From Kitasatospora sp. NBC_01266 (lineage in GTDB: Bacteria > Actinomycetota > Actinomycetes > Streptomycetales > Streptomycetaceae), in assembly GCF_036242395.1 (NCBI RefSeq), contig NZ_CP108458.1, forward strand, positions 1,612,001 through 1,676,000: a DNA stretch of 64,000 bases, read 5' to 3'. Below are positions 1 to 9,514 of the stretch, piece by piece. Within the stretch, counting starts at the first letter, position 1. The number at the start of each line of letters is the position of its first letter. The notes beneath the pieces were generated by a model. It ran no database searches, had not been told where the DNA came from, and was given only the letters and a program-made list of their open reading frames with translations. Made by a program: the position numbers and the translations under genes.

Positions 1-1355
1 AGCGGGTCCAGGCGCAGCTCGCGGGCCTCGGGCTGGTCGGGTCCGGGCAGTCGCAGGGCGTCGAGTTCCGCCTCCACGGCGGGGCCGAGCCCCGAACGCG
101 GGGTGCCCGGGGCCGTGCGGCCCCGTTCGGTGCCGACCAGCACGCTCTCCAGGGCGCGGGCCAGCGCCCGGCCACGGCCGAGCGGCTCGCCCTGGCCGAG
201 CACCGTGGTCACCGCTTCGAGCAGTTCGCCGCGCCCGGGGGCGGGCAGGGCGCGCAGCCGGGCCAGGTCGCAGGCCAGCCGCAGGGTCTCGGCCGCCTCG
301 CCGGTGCCGGCGGTGTGGCCGGCGGCGCGCAGTTCCCGGCACAGCTCGGTGATCGCCCGCGCGGCGGCGTCGCGCACCCGTTCCGGGTCGCCCTGCGCGG
401 CGAGGACGGCCTGCTGCCACCTCGGGTCGCGGATCCCGGCGGGGTAGCCGGAGCGGGAGTCGAGCAGGCCGAAGGTGTAGGGCACCAGCGAGGTGGTGAC
501 CGGGGCGGCGGGCGACCGCTCGGCGCGGGCCGGAGTCTGATCAGCCAGTTCGGCCGGTTCAACGGGTTCGGCTGGTTCGGATGCGGGCGGGCCGAGTGCG
601 GGCCCGTGGAAGGCGCCGACCACCGCCGCCACCCGCCGACCGCCCGCCGCCGCCTCGGCGATCACCGCGCGCATGTGCGCCTCGCGGGCCAAGTCGACGC
701 CGGGCACACCGCCGCGTGCCGCCGCGTCGCGGCGCAGCGCCCAGCCGACCGCGAGCGCGGCCCGCCGCACGGCTTCCGGGGTGCTGCCCGGCGCCCGGAC
801 CTCGACCGACCGGTCCCACAGGTCGTCGCCCTCGCGCCCGGTGCCCGCGGCGGTCAGCGCGTCGCCGAAGCCGGGCCCGGCGGTGGCCGGCCCGGCCGTG
901 GCCGGCCCAGCGGTGGCCGGCCCAGCGGTGGCGGGTGCCGGCTCCGCGCCGGTGGCGAGGAAGGCCGAGGCGTCGCGGCCGGCCATCGGCAGGTCGCAGC
1001 AGCGCACCTCGACGCCCCGCCGGTGGGCCCAGCGGATCGCGGCCAGCTCGGGCGAGAAGTCGGCGAACGGGTAGAAGCCCAGCCGCCCGCTCTCGTCCGT
1101 CCCGGCCAGCGCCACCGGCGCCAGCGTCCCCGGGTCGGCCAGGTGCGGAAGCCAGTGCTGGAAGTCGGTCGGCAGCTCGACGCAGAGCACCTGCGGGTCG
1201 GCCGCGTCGAGCAGCGCCGGCACGACCGCCGCCAGCGCCGGGCTGTGGTGCCGCACGCCGATCAGGTAGGGCCGCACCGAGGCGGCCAAATCGGCCACCT
1301 CCTCGCGCGGGTCGGCAGCGGTGGGAGCAGTGATGGGGGCGGGGGCGGCGGTCAA
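1..1355 (-). CDS. DUF5682 family protein (3' end beyond window)
   Basis: This is the last visible gene of the MoxR cassette and its C-terminus lies outside the window. Translated from TTG at 1355, which overlaps the MoxR stop (TTGA), the protein reads LTAAPAPITAP and then enters a conserved block, SVRPYLIGVRHHSPA. The motifs GVRHHSPA, CVELPTDF and a later HGPALGPP are what I know from DUF5682 proteins that accompany MoxR ATPases; their biochemical role is unknown. GGGAGAA lies 7-8 bases upstream of the TTG. Residues near 140-160 are a run of GPATA-like repeats encoded by tandem 15-bp units at about 875-935, probably a slippage-prone linker. A VWA-domain protein commonly follows in such cassettes but would lie outside the window. 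Confidence 0.8.
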   Translation of the reverse strand, partial: MTAAPAPITAPTAADPREEVADLAASVRPYLIGVRHHSPALAAVVPALLDAADPQVLCVELPTDFQHWLPHLADPGTLAPVALAGTDESGRLGFYPFADFSPELAAIRWAHRRGVEVRCCDLPMAGRDASAFLATGAEPAPATAGPATAGPATAGPATAGPGFGDALTAAGTGREGDDLWDRSVEVRAPGSTPEAVRRAALAVGWALRRDAAARGGVPGVDLAREAHMRAVIAEAAAGGRRVAAVVGAFHGPALGPPASEPAEPVEPAELADQTPARAERSPAAPVTTSLVPYTFGLLDSRSGYPAGIRDPRWQQAVLAAQGDPERVRDAAARAITELCRELRAAGHTAGTGEAAETLRLACDLARLRALPAPGRGELLEAVTTVLGQGEPLGRGRALARALESVLVGTERGRTAPGTPRSGLGPAVEAELDALRLPGPDQPEARELRLDP

Positions 1356-2524
1356 CGGAGGTTCTCCCGCAGGTCCCAGAGCCGGCGCCAGAGCGCGGAG
1401 CCGTCCTCGGCCCGGCGCCGCACCGGGCCGTCCCAGTAGCCCAGCAGCCGGCCGTGGTCGGCCGGGTCGTCCTTGTGGACGGCGCCGAGCAGGTGTCCGG
1501 GCACCAGGTCCAGCACATCGGCGCCGGCGAAGTAGGCGCCGGCCACGCCGAGCGAGGAGGCGACGTGCACGGCCTCGGCGGTGGACATCACGGTGCCGGG
1601 CCGCTCGACGTCCCAGCCCTCGGCGGAGCGTCCGGTGCGCAGGTCGCGGAAGACGGTGACCAGCACGTCGAGGACCGCGTCGTCCACCGCGAAGGCCGCG
1701 CCGGCCCGCTGCACGGCGGCGGTGGCCTGGCCGCGGACCAGCGACAGCTCGGCGTCGGCGTCGGCGATCGGGTGGACGGTCTCGAAGTTGAACCGGCGCT
1801 TGAGCGCGGCGGACATCTCCGACACGCCCCGGTCGCGCAGGTTCGCGGTGGCGATCACCGTGAAGCCGGGCACGGCCGCCGCCGAAGCGTCCGAAGTCCC
1901 GGCCAGCTCGGGGATGTTGAGACGACGGTCGGAGAGGATCGACACCAGCGCGTCCTGCACCTCCGGCAGGCAGCGGGTGATCTCCTCGATCCGGGCCACC
2001 CGGCCGGTCCGCATGGCCGTCATCACCGGTGAGGCGACCAGCGCCTGGGGCGTGGGCCCCTGGGCGAGCAGCAGCGCGTAGTTCCAGCCGTAGCGGAAAG
2101 CGTCCTCCGTGGTGCCGGCGGTGCCCTGCACGGTGAGGTCGCTGGTGCCGCTGACGGCGGCGGCGAGCAGTTCGGAGAGCATCGACTTGGCGGTGCCGGG
2201 CTCGCCGACCAGCAGCAGCCCGCGCTCGCCGGCCAGCGTCACCACGCAGCGCTCCACCAGGGCGCGCTCGCCGACGAACTTCGGCGCGACCACCAGCTTG
2301 GCCGGCAGCTCACCGTCCTTGCGGCGGCGCGGCGGCAGGGTGAGCGCCTGGCCCTGGCTGCCGCAGATGAAGGTCACCACCGCGCTCGGCGTGAGCACCC
2401 AGCCGGGCGGCCGGGGGCCCTCGTCGTGGGCGGCGAGGAAGGCGAGTTCGGCGGCGTGGCGCTCCTCGGCGGGCAGGATCTGGCGGGACTGAATGGTCGT
2501 CAGCTCTTCTTTGACAGACGGCAT
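1352..2524 (-). CDS. MoxR-type AAA+ ATPase
   Basis: A 390-residue AAA+ ATPase of the MoxR class, thought to act as a chaperone that remodels or matures protein complexes. The Walker A motif GEPGTAKS is at residues 107-114, an acidic Walker B-like stretch (ARIEEITR) follows, and the sensor-like segment VIATANLRDRGVSEM and the arginine-rich ALKRRFNFE finish the ATPase core. ATG at 2524 is chosen because the protein then starts at the usual distance from the core; a longer open frame upstream is only antisense-like sequence inside the neighbouring gene. The stop overlaps the TTG start of the DUF5682 gene, so the two are translationally coupled. A 56-bp gap separates it from the upstream 1653-residue gene. 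Confidence 0.93.
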   Translation of the reverse strand: MPSVKEELTTIQSRQILPAEERHAAELAFLAAHDEGPRPPGWVLTPSAVVTFICGSQGQALTLPPRRRKDGELPAKLVVAPKFVGERALVERCVVTLAGERGLLLVGEPGTAKSMLSELLAAAVSGTSDLTVQGTAGTTEDAFRYGWNYALLLAQGPTPQALVASPVMTAMRTGRVARIEEITRCLPEVQDALVSILSDRRLNIPELAGTSDASAAAVPGFTVIATANLRDRGVSEMSAALKRRFNFETVHPIADADAELSLVRGQATAAVQRAGAAFAVDDAVLDVLVTVFRDLRTGRSAEGWDVERPGTVMSTAEAVHVASSLGVAGAYFAGADVLDLVPGHLLGAVHKDDPADHGRLLGYWDGPVRRRAEDGSALWRRLWDLRENLR

Positions 2525-2580
2525 TTGGGTTCCTCTGAAGTCAACTGAAGTCAACGTGGTCGGGATGCGGGCGCAGTTGG

Positions 2581-5500
2581 TCAGCGACGCCGGCCGCGCG
2601 GCGCCCGCAGCTCCTCGAAACGCGGCAGATCGCCGTCGAGCAGGCGCTGCCAGGCCCGGCGGTAGAGCGCCTGGGCCGGCTCGACGGGCACCAGCACACC
2701 GAGCGGTGCGCTCTGCCCGCCCAGCGCCTCCAGCATCGGCAACTTCCAGGTCTCCAGCGGCAGCTGGGGCGAGCGCAGCTCCGCCCAGCCGCCCGGCAGG
2801 AAGAGCGAGCGCCCCGCCCGGCTGCGGGTGGCCGCCACCACCAGGTCGGTGCCGGCCAGTTCGGCCCGGGCGGCCTTGAGCCGGGCCGGGCGCCAGCCGG
2901 TCCAGCGGGCGGTGTTGCGGTCGGTCGGGTCGGGCATCCCCAGCAGGATCAGGTAGAGGGCAGCGGCGTCCGGGCCGAGGCCGTGCCGCTGCGACACCGC
3001 CGCGACCAGGTCCGGCACCGAGCGGGACGGATCCTGCGGCCACCAGGTGCCGTCCGCGCCGCGCCCGCCCGCCGCCGGCTCCCCCGGCTCGGCCAGCTGC
3101 GCCGCGAACGACGCCGCGCGGGCCAGCCGCAGCGCGGCCTCGGCGGGGAACGGCACCGCGCCGTCGAGCCGCAGCGCCGGCAGGTACGGGTCCTCCCCCG
3201 CCGCGTCCAGCAGCGCCGTGCGGATGCCGGGGGCGGGCTGGGTGTCCTTGGTCGCCATGATGACCGCGCCGTAGCGCTCGAAGCCCTCGCCGACCTCGGT
3301 CGGCGGGCCGGCCACCCGCTGGAACGCGGGCAGGCTGACGAACCGGCCGAGGTCCAGGATCAGCTCGGGGTTGGCCAGCCGGGCCCGCACCGCCTCCAGT
3401 GCCGCCGGGAGCCCGGCCCGCAGCGGGTCGCCGGCCGGCAGCCGGTGGGCCAGCCAGGCCGTCATGGCCACCGCGCCGACCAGGATGTCGGCGGTGAACC
3501 CCGTGGCACCCTGCTCGACGGGCACGCAGCGGTCGCCGCGCACCGTCCAGGCCAGGTCGGTGCTCAGCGCGGCGGCCCCGGCCGGGTCGAGCACGGCGGC
3601 CAGCGCGCGGCTCGCGGCCCAGTTGGTGCGGACCGCTCGGGCGGCCTCCGCGAGCAGCGCCTCGGGCACCGCGATCCGGCGGCCGAGTTCCGCGTTCCAC
3701 AGCTCGGCGGCGGCGTCCACGTCCGGCCCCTGCGACCAGAGCCGGGCCGGCTCGGCGGGCAGCAGGGACGCCACCAGCCGGCGCCGGAACTGCCCGTCGA
3801 GCAGGCGCAGTTCGTCCCTCGCCACGGCGGCGTCGGCCATCTTGAGACCGAGCAGGGCCCGGGTGTCGGCCGACAGGAAGTTCCGCTCGTAGCTGTCGAT
3901 CTGCGGCAGGCCGGCGACCACCAGGGCCGCCATGGTGCTGGTGACGCCGGTGAGCGCGGCAAAGCGCTCGGCCGCCTCGGGGAACCACGGCGCCGATTCG
4001 GCCTCGGTCGGCTCAGGTGCCAGCGCCAATCGGTCCAACTCGGCCGCCAGGAGCGCCGCCCGGTCGTCGGTCGGCCCGTCGACCGGCGCGGAGGAGAGCA
4101 CGGTGTACGGCGCCGGGACCTCGAAGCGCCCGGCCGGGTCGTGGTGGAGCACCGTGGAGTGGATGTCCCCGCCGCCGACCCTGATGGAGTCGGCGAAGAG
4201 CAGGAACGCACCGCCGCCCAGCGCGAGCAGCGCGTCCCGCAGGCCCAGACGCACGGTGCCGTCGGCGCCGCACAGGTGACGCACCGTCAGTTCCAGCCGG
4301 TGGGTGCGCCAGTGGGCCGCCCCCGCCGCGCCGGTCAGGCCGAGCCCGGCCAGCTCGCCCAGCAGGTGCCGCAGGGTCTCGTACTCCGTCTGGTCCTCGG
4401 CGGTGGCCGCCCGCAGCGCCACCGCGGGGGCCAGCGAGGGCAGCGTCGACCAGATCAGGCGGGAGAGCGGCAGGGCCGTGCCGTCGACGTGCAGCGCCCC
4501 CGGGCCGGACGGTGCGGCGTCCGCGCGGCGGGCGGTGGCGAGGAACGCCAGCTGCTCGGCGACATGGCGGCTGGTCGAGTCGCCGTACCAGTCACTGAGG
4601 CAGCCCAGGCCACTCAGCGCCGTCCGCAGCTGCTGGTCGGTGGGCCCGGTCGGCTCGGCGGGTTCGCCGACGCCGGCCAGCTTGTCGGCGAGCCGCCGCG
4701 CCACCGTGTCCAGCACCTGCTGCTGGACGGCGGCGAACCGCAGCACGCCGATGATGCCGGCCAGCAGCGCGTGGTCACCGACCTCGGGCAGCAGCGCGCG
4801 GACCGCCGCCGTCAGCTCCTCGGGCCTCTTCTCGTCCACCGCGCCGGCGGCCTTGAGCAGCGCGACGGCGGTGGCGTCCGGGAGCCCGCGCAGGGCGGCC
4901 GAGCCCTGCGGGTCGCGCGGCCGCAGGCAGGCCCAGTACCGCACCGGGGGCAGGATCAGGCTGCCCGCGGCGAACGAGCCGGGGGCGTTGTCGGTACGGG
5001 CGGTCGCGGTGACCACGCCGTCCTGGTCGACCAGCCGGACCCGGTAGCCGTCCCGGACGACGGCCTGCGGGCGCTCGGTACCGGGGAAGAGCAGCAGCGC
5101 GGTCGGCACGCCCGCGCCCTCGGACAGGGTGACGGAGTTCCCGGCCAGGTCCTCGCCCCGCACCGTCCCGTCGGGCCGGCGCACGGTGCGCCAGCCGAGC
5201 AGCCCGTCCACCGGGGCCCCGCACGGGGTGGGGTCGGCGATCGGGGCGGGCCGCAGCCAGCCGGAGCCGAAGGTGCTGCCGGTGGGCGCCTCGCGCAGGC
5301 CGTCCGCGAAGAAGCCGGGCAGCGCGGCGCGGCCGAGCGCACCGGTGGCGGGGTCGTACTCGTGCCAGGCCGACCTGTCGTCACCCGGTGCCACGGCCCA
5401 GACCCAGAACGAGGTGCCGTCGCCGATCACCGGGCGCTCGCCCGGCAGCGTGGTGTCCCCGACCTGCAGGACGCCCTCACCGGTGGTCCGCCCGCCGCCC

Positions 5501-7542
5501 GGCAGCGGCAGGCCGTAGGTCCGCAGCGGGCCGAGGAAGGTCATCCGGGTGCCGCGGGTGCGGGTGTGGTCGGTCAGCGTGAAGACCCGGTCGGCGGCGG
5601 TGTGCCAGTAGCCGACGGCCTGGCCCTGCCGGCGCGAGTACCACTGGACCAGCAGCGAACCGTCCACGTAGTGCAGGCCGGCGTCCCGGCCGAGGTCGCC
5701 GGCCGGGATCCGCAGGTCGTGGGTCAGCACGGTGCCCTCGGCGCCGATCACCCGGGCCTGCTGGGGGCCGGCCACCAGCAGGTGCGGCCAGGCGTCCGCG
5801 ACCACGATGTGGTCCACGTCCTTGCGGGGCACCAGCGCGGCCACCGCCTCCTCCCAGGCCGGCCAGCCCAGTTCGTCCAGCAGGCCGCCGCGCAGGGTGC
5901 GGGCGAGCAGCGCCGGGATGTCCAGGCCGACCGCGGCCCGCACCTCGGGCTCCGCCAGCGCCAGGACCTCGCCCGGCAGCCGGCCCAGCCGGTGCAGCGC
6001 GGCCGGCAGGCCGGGCAGCCCGGCCGCCGTGGACTCGCGGGCCACCTGGGCCATCCAGCGGGCCAGCATCGGCCGGCCGCCGGGCGAGCGGACCAGCACC
6101 GCCAGCGCCGCGCGGTCGTCGTTGAGGCGCCGCGCGCCTTGGTCGAAGGCCCGGCGGAACCGGGCGTCGGCGGCCAGCGCGAGCAGGTCGCGCCGCTCGT
6201 CCTGCTCCGCCCAGTCACCGAGGCTGAGCGAGGCCCCGTCATCGGGGTCGGCGACCGGGATCCGCTGGGCCAGCAGCTGATCCAGCAGGTCGACATCGCT
6301 GTCGGTGATCCGCGCCGTGCCGCCGGAGGCGGCGAGTTCGGCCCGCAGGCGGTCGGCCATCCGGTCGACCAGCGCGTGGAGCGCCGGGATCGAGTCGCAC
6401 CGCCACGAGCCGCGCCAGGCGAGGAACCGGTCGAACCAGCCGGCCGCACCGTCGGCGGGCCGCTCGGCCTGCGGCACCCCGGCGTCGTGGAGCCCGGCCA
6501 CCGCCCCGGACTCGGTCAGGATCTCCAGCCACAGGGCGGGCAGTTCCAGGTCGTCGGCGCTGGGCATCAGGTTCAGCAGGGTGCCGCGCACGGCGGGCTC
6601 GCGCCGGGCCAGCGCGACCAGGGCCGGTCGGTGACCCTTCCACCAGCCGGCGGCCGCCCGCAGCGTGGCCGGCAGCGCGAGCAGCTCCACCAGGTAGGCG
6701 CCCTCGGCGAGTTCCGGATCGGCGCCGGCCGCCCGGGCCAACCGGCGCAGGTCGGCGGCCATCTGGGCGGACGGCGGCAGGCCGCCGGCCGTCCGGCGCA
6801 CGCAGAGCCGACCGAACCGCTCGAAGGCCTGCGCGGCCGGCACCCGGGCGGCGAGCTCCTTGGCGTAGCCGGAGAGCACCTTGACCGGCAGCGCGCCGGC
6901 CAGCGCGAACTCCAGGAACACCGCGTCCAGCCGCTCCTCGTCCAGCGGCAGGCCGTGCTCGGCCTCGGCCCGGCGGGCCCGGGTGAACAGCTGGGCGGCG
7001 TAGCTGTGGTTCTCCAGCGCCAGGAAGACCCGGCCGGCCTGCTCGTAGAAGGTGGGCAGGAAGTGCGGTACGGAGGTGCTGAGTTGGGCGGCCAGCGCCT
7101 GGTAGGCGTCCAGCGCGGCCTTCGGCTTGGACTTCGCCTGCCGGGCCAGGCGCTCCAACTCGGGCATCAGGCCCAGCGCATGGTGGCCGTCCTGCGGGTG
7201 GTGCGCCAGCACCCACTCCGGGAAGCCGAGCGCCTGGCGCAGGCCCAGGCCCACCTCGACCGGCTCGGCGGCCGGCTCCAGGCCGAGGTAGCCGGCGGCC
7301 ACATCCTCACCCCGGCCCAGCTCACCGGCCACCAGCCGCACCACGACCCGGTCGTCCAGCCCCGGGTGGCGGTAGCTGCGCGCGGTCAGCGGCACCGCCC
7401 GCTCGCCCGCGCCCTCGGTCCCGAGCGGCAGCACCCCGCCCGCCTGCAGCAGTTCGGCAGCGTGCCGCTCGGTCATCGCCTTCTCCACGGTCGTCAGTCG
7501 ATTGGTGGTCAGCTGATTGATCGTCAGTTCCTGGCTGCTCAT
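2581..7542 (-). CDS. Very large conserved protein of the MoxR/DUF4132 cassette (1653 aa)
   Basis: I do not recognise a catalytic domain. The protein is 1653 residues, soluble-looking, without signal peptide or clear membrane segment, rich in Leu/Ala helices in the first 600 residues (helical-repeat character) and more beta-like in the middle (about 650-950, with repeated short strands around VVADAWPHLLVAG and GDGTSFWVWAVAPG, possibly a propeller). Large proteins of this kind sit beside MoxR, DUF4132 and DUF5682 genes in actinobacteria, often annotated only as DNA-binding or hypothetical. ATG at 7542 overlaps the stop of the upstream DUF4132 gene as ATGA, which fixes the start. The long open frame on the opposite strand here is a GC-skew shadow. 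Confidence 0.85.
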   Translation of the reverse strand: MSSQELTINQLTTNRLTTVEKAMTERHAAELLQAGGVLPLGTEGAGERAVPLTARSYRHPGLDDRVVVRLVAGELGRGEDVAAGYLGLEPAAEPVEVGLGLRQALGFPEWVLAHHPQDGHHALGLMPELERLARQAKSKPKAALDAYQALAAQLSTSVPHFLPTFYEQAGRVFLALENHSYAAQLFTRARRAEAEHGLPLDEERLDAVFLEFALAGALPVKVLSGYAKELAARVPAAQAFERFGRLCVRRTAGGLPPSAQMAADLRRLARAAGADPELAEGAYLVELLALPATLRAAAGWWKGHRPALVALARREPAVRGTLLNLMPSADDLELPALWLEILTESGAVAGLHDAGVPQAERPADGAAGWFDRFLAWRGSWRCDSIPALHALVDRMADRLRAELAASGGTARITDSDVDLLDQLLAQRIPVADPDDGASLSLGDWAEQDERRDLLALAADARFRRAFDQGARRLNDDRAALAVLVRSPGGRPMLARWMAQVARESTAAGLPGLPAALHRLGRLPGEVLALAEPEVRAAVGLDIPALLARTLRGGLLDELGWPAWEEAVAALVPRKDVDHIVVADAWPHLLVAGPQQARVIGAEGTVLTHDLRIPAGDLGRDAGLHYVDGSLLVQWYSRRQGQAVGYWHTAADRVFTLTDHTRTRGTRMTFLGPLRTYGLPLPGGGRTTGEGVLQVGDTTLPGERPVIGDGTSFWVWAVAPGDDRSAWHEYDPATGALGRAALPGFFADGLREAPTGSTFGSGWLRPAPIADPTPCGAPVDGLLGWRTVRRPDGTVRGEDLAGNSVTLSEGAGVPTALLLFPGTERPQAVVRDGYRVRLVDQDGVVTATARTDNAPGSFAAGSLILPPVRYWACLRPRDPQGSAALRGLPDATAVALLKAAGAVDEKRPEELTAAVRALLPEVGDHALLAGIIGVLRFAAVQQQVLDTVARRLADKLAGVGEPAEPTGPTDQQLRTALSGLGCLSDWYGDSTSRHVAEQLAFLATARRADAAPSGPGALHVDGTALPLSRLIWSTLPSLAPAVALRAATAEDQTEYETLRHLLGELAGLGLTGAAGAAHWRTHRLELTVRHLCGADGTVRLGLRDALLALGGGAFLLFADSIRVGGGDIHSTVLHHDPAGRFEVPAPYTVLSSAPVDGPTDDRAALLAAELDRLALAPEPTEAESAPWFPEAAERFAALTGVTSTMAALVVAGLPQIDSYERNFLSADTRALLGLKMADAAVARDELRLLDGQFRRRLVASLLPAEPARLWSQGPDVDAAAELWNAELGRRIAVPEALLAEAARAVRTNWAASRALAAVLDPAGAAALSTDLAWTVRGDRCVPVEQGATGFTADILVGAVAMTAWLAHRLPAGDPLRAGLPAALEAVRARLANPELILDLGRFVSLPAFQRVAGPPTEVGEGFERYGAVIMATKDTQPAPGIRTALLDAAGEDPYLPALRLDGAVPFPAEAALRLARAASFAAQLAEPGEPAAGGRGADGTWWPQDPSRSVPDLVAAVSQRHGLGPDAAALYLILLGMPDPTDRNTARWTGWRPARLKAARAELAGTDLVVAATRSRAGRSLFLPGGWAELRSPQLPLETWKLPMLEALGGQSAPLGVLVPVEPAQALYRRAWQRLLDGDLPRFEELRAPRGRRR

Positions 7543-8405
7543 GCGCCCTTGCCCTCCTCGACGGTGCGGCCCGCGTACAGCGCGGCGGCCATCCGCATCC
7601 CCTCCGACCACGCCACCGGCGGGACTTCGGGCAGCGCGATGGCCCGGCCGTCCAGGTCGCGCCAGCCGAGACCGCCGGTCTGCGAGTCACCGTCCCAGTA
7701 CGGCTCGCCGATCCAGACCGCCGCCTCGGTGGTGCGTTCGGTGTCCCGGACCCGGCAGGTGGCATAGCCGCCGGACACCCGGTAGCCGAGCGAGGAGGCC
7801 CGCGCGGCGAGGCCGAACCGGGAGGGGAACGTGCCGCCGGCGAAGTCCCGCACCTCGGTGGCCTTGGCGGCAAGCCGCTGCGGCTTGAGCCAGACCGCGC
7901 GGTGGATCTGGTCGACCGCCTGCACGACGCCTAGTTCGGCGGCGAACTCCCGCAACTCCGCCAGGTCGGGAAGGAGTACGGGATGCGGCAGCGTCACCGT
8001 CACGGGCGAGATCCGCACCGTCTCCCCGTCGAGGTTCACCAGCCGCAACTCCCCCTCGGCGGTGGCGTCCCGCAGGAATCCGACCTCCTCGGGGTCGTCG
8101 CCCACCACGGCCAGATCGCGCAGCGCCGCCTGCCAGGCCGCGTCCGGCCAGACCTGGGCCAGCAGCGCGGTCGGCACCGGCAGCGAGGAGACCATCCAGG
8201 CGTCGACCTGCGCGGCGCAGGACGCCGCGTGCCGCTCCAGCCACTGCCCGAGCCGGCGCAGCCGGTCCACCTCGGGATGCTCCCGCAGTGCCTTCGGCAA
8301 GGTCTTCAACTGGCGCCCGGCGGCCCGCCCCGCGGTCGACCGCGCGGTCACCCGGCCCTCCACCAGGGCCACTTCATAGCCCTCACCCGCTGCAAGCCAA
8401 CCCAT
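7539..8405 (-). CDS. DUF4132 domain-containing protein
   Basis: First gene of the minus-strand cassette, 288 residues. The segment from about residue 75 to 260 has the DUF4132 signature: PVPTALLAQVWPDAAWQAAL, then VGFLRD, a VNLDGE turn, LPHPVLLPDLAELREFA and a conserved VDQIHRAVW. The biochemical role of DUF4132 is unknown; the domain often follows WGR domains and recurs in MoxR neighbourhoods. The start ATG at 8405 has GAGGTGGGG just upstream. Its stop overlaps the ATG of the 1653-residue gene (ATGA), so all four cassette genes look like one transcript read leftwards from the 8.4-8.6 kb region. Confidence 0.85.
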   Translation of the reverse strand: MGWLAAGEGYEVALVEGRVTARSTAGRAAGRQLKTLPKALREHPEVDRLRRLGQWLERHAASCAAQVDAWMVSSLPVPTALLAQVWPDAAWQAALRDLAVVGDDPEEVGFLRDATAEGELRLVNLDGETVRISPVTVTLPHPVLLPDLAELREFAAELGVVQAVDQIHRAVWLKPQRLAAKATEVRDFAGGTFPSRFGLAARASSLGYRVSGGYATCRVRDTERTTEAAVWIGEPYWDGDSQTGGLGWRDLDGRAIALPEVPPVAWSEGMRMAAALYAGRTVEEGKGA

Positions 8406-8868
8406 CGGTCCCCACCTCGCGCGTTGCCGTTGTCATCGTCGTCATCGGTCGTCATCGTCGGAAAGTCGCAGTGCAAAGAGAGCCGCAGTGACCGAGGGGC
8501 TGCGGACACCTCGGTGCGGCGATGACGGGAACGCTAGCGGGACACTCCGACAAGTGATCGGGAAGGGCCCGGGCTGTCCGGCGCCACGGGGTTCACCCGC
8601 CGGCTCCGGCGCCGGAGCCGGAGCCGGAGCCGGCCGGCCCGGTGTGACCTGGACCATCCGGCGACCGCTTTCGGGTCGCGCCGGCGTGGGCGCTGGGTCA
8701 GGGGCCGCTCACCACGGGTCGACAATGTGCGCGGCCTCACGCGGCACCACCGGTGACGGCCACCACATCCACCCCGCCACCGACACCCACGACCCCGCGC
8801 CCACCGCGCCCCCGACCCCCACCTACCCCCGGTAACCAGCCCCTGACCAGCCACTTCCCCACAAACCC
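8406..8868. other. Non-coding divergent region with palindrome
   Basis: This stretch separates the leftward MoxR cassette from the rightward Rpf-like gene. I see no gene. It starts with runs of GTCATCGTC-type repeats (about 8430-8462) in the leader of the DUF4132 gene, and holds a perfect 22-bp palindrome at 8600-8621 (arms CCGGCTCCGGC and GCCGGAGCCGG) followed by three GGAGCC repeats. The palindrome may be a protein site or a hairpin; nothing decides between them. From about 8750 onward the plus strand is strongly C-rich and A-rich with very few G. Confidence 0.5.
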
Positions 8869-8897
8869 TTGTTGCCCACCCGCACCCCCCGTAGCTT
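8869..8897 (+). promoter_or_regulatory. Candidate promoter of the Rpf-like gene
   Basis: A -35-like TTGTTG (8869-8874), a 17-base spacer and a -10-like TAGCTT (8892-8897) match the streptomycete housekeeping pattern. Transcription from here would give a leader of roughly 110 bases before the ATG at 9014. That leader is C-rich; I looked for the c-di-AMP (ydaO) riboswitch known upstream of some streptomycete rpf genes and could not make out its core. Confidence 0.45.
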
Positions 8898-9013
8898 CGA
8901 AACCAGCGCGGCAAGCACCACCCACCGCACCACCCACCGCGCCCCCCACACCACCACCAGGCCCCCACCGGCCTGGTTCCGCCTGCCCCGGCACGCCGAC
9001 CGAGAGGAACCGC

Positions 9014-9397
9014 ATGACCGTCCGCAACGCGACCACGAACGACACCACCGCCCGCAAGCGCAACCGCCGACGCATGGCCGTCCTCGGCGGCGCCCTGGCC
9101 ACCCTGCCGATCGCCGGTCTCGTCACGGCCACCGCCTCCTCCGCCGCCACCACCAGCACCTGGGACAACGTCGCCCAGTGCGAAGCCAGCGGCAACTGGT
9201 CCATCAACTCCGGCAACGGCTTCTACGGCGGCCTCCAGTTCACCTCCTCCACCTGGGCCGCCTTCGGCGGCACCCAGTACGCCCCCCAGGCCAACCAGGC
9301 CACCCGCGCCCAGCAGATCACCATCGGCGAAAAGGTCCTCGCCGCCCAGGGCCCCGGCGCCTGGCCCATCTGCTCCGTCAAGGCCGGCCTCTCCTGA
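9014..9397 (+). CDS. Secreted transglycosylase-like / resuscitation-promoting factor family protein
   Basis: A 127-residue exported muralytic enzyme of the Rpf family, which cleaves peptidoglycan glycan strands during germination and growth. Residues 1-46 form a signal peptide (a basic start with RKRNRRR, a hydrophobic core, then ASSAATT). The mature part is almost only the Rpf domain, beginning TWDNVAQCEASGNW, which holds the conserved catalytic Glu, and continuing through GFYGGLQFTSSTW to a second Cys near WPICS; the two cysteines are expected to form the family disulfide. There is no LysM or other wall-binding domain, so this is a minimal Rpf. ATG at 9014 follows GAGAGGAAC. Confidence 0.92.
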   Translation: MTVRNATTNDTTARKRNRRRMAVLGGALATLPIAGLVTATASSAATTSTWDNVAQCEASGNWSINSGNGFYGGLQFTSSTWAAFGGTQYAPQANQATRAQQITIGEKVLAAQGPGAWPICSVKAGLS

Positions 9398-9514
9398 CCC
9401 ACCCGGCCCGCACCAGGCACCGGTGGCGGACAGTGACCCCGGAATAGCCCGACCGGCGACCCCGTTCCCCTGTACACCTGCCGGGGCAACATCGGGGAAG
9501 GGCTGAGGAGCATC

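Noticed and set aside
2983-7767. Very long open frame on the plus strand opposite the 1653-residue gene
   Set aside because: Its translation is Arg/Gly/Gln/Pro-rich with no domain and it mirrors the minus-strand codons; in a genome this GC-rich, antisense frames stay open. The same applies to long antisense frames at 15810-18110, 22497-24614, 25337-27646, 39303-42257, 46261-48468, 49376-52423, 54385-56265 and 56201-58105.
8898-9013. Possible ydaO (c-di-AMP) riboswitch in the leader of the Rpf-like gene
   Set aside because: The leader is only about 110 bases, almost all C and A, and lacks the conserved stems and GGGG-containing core I would need to see.
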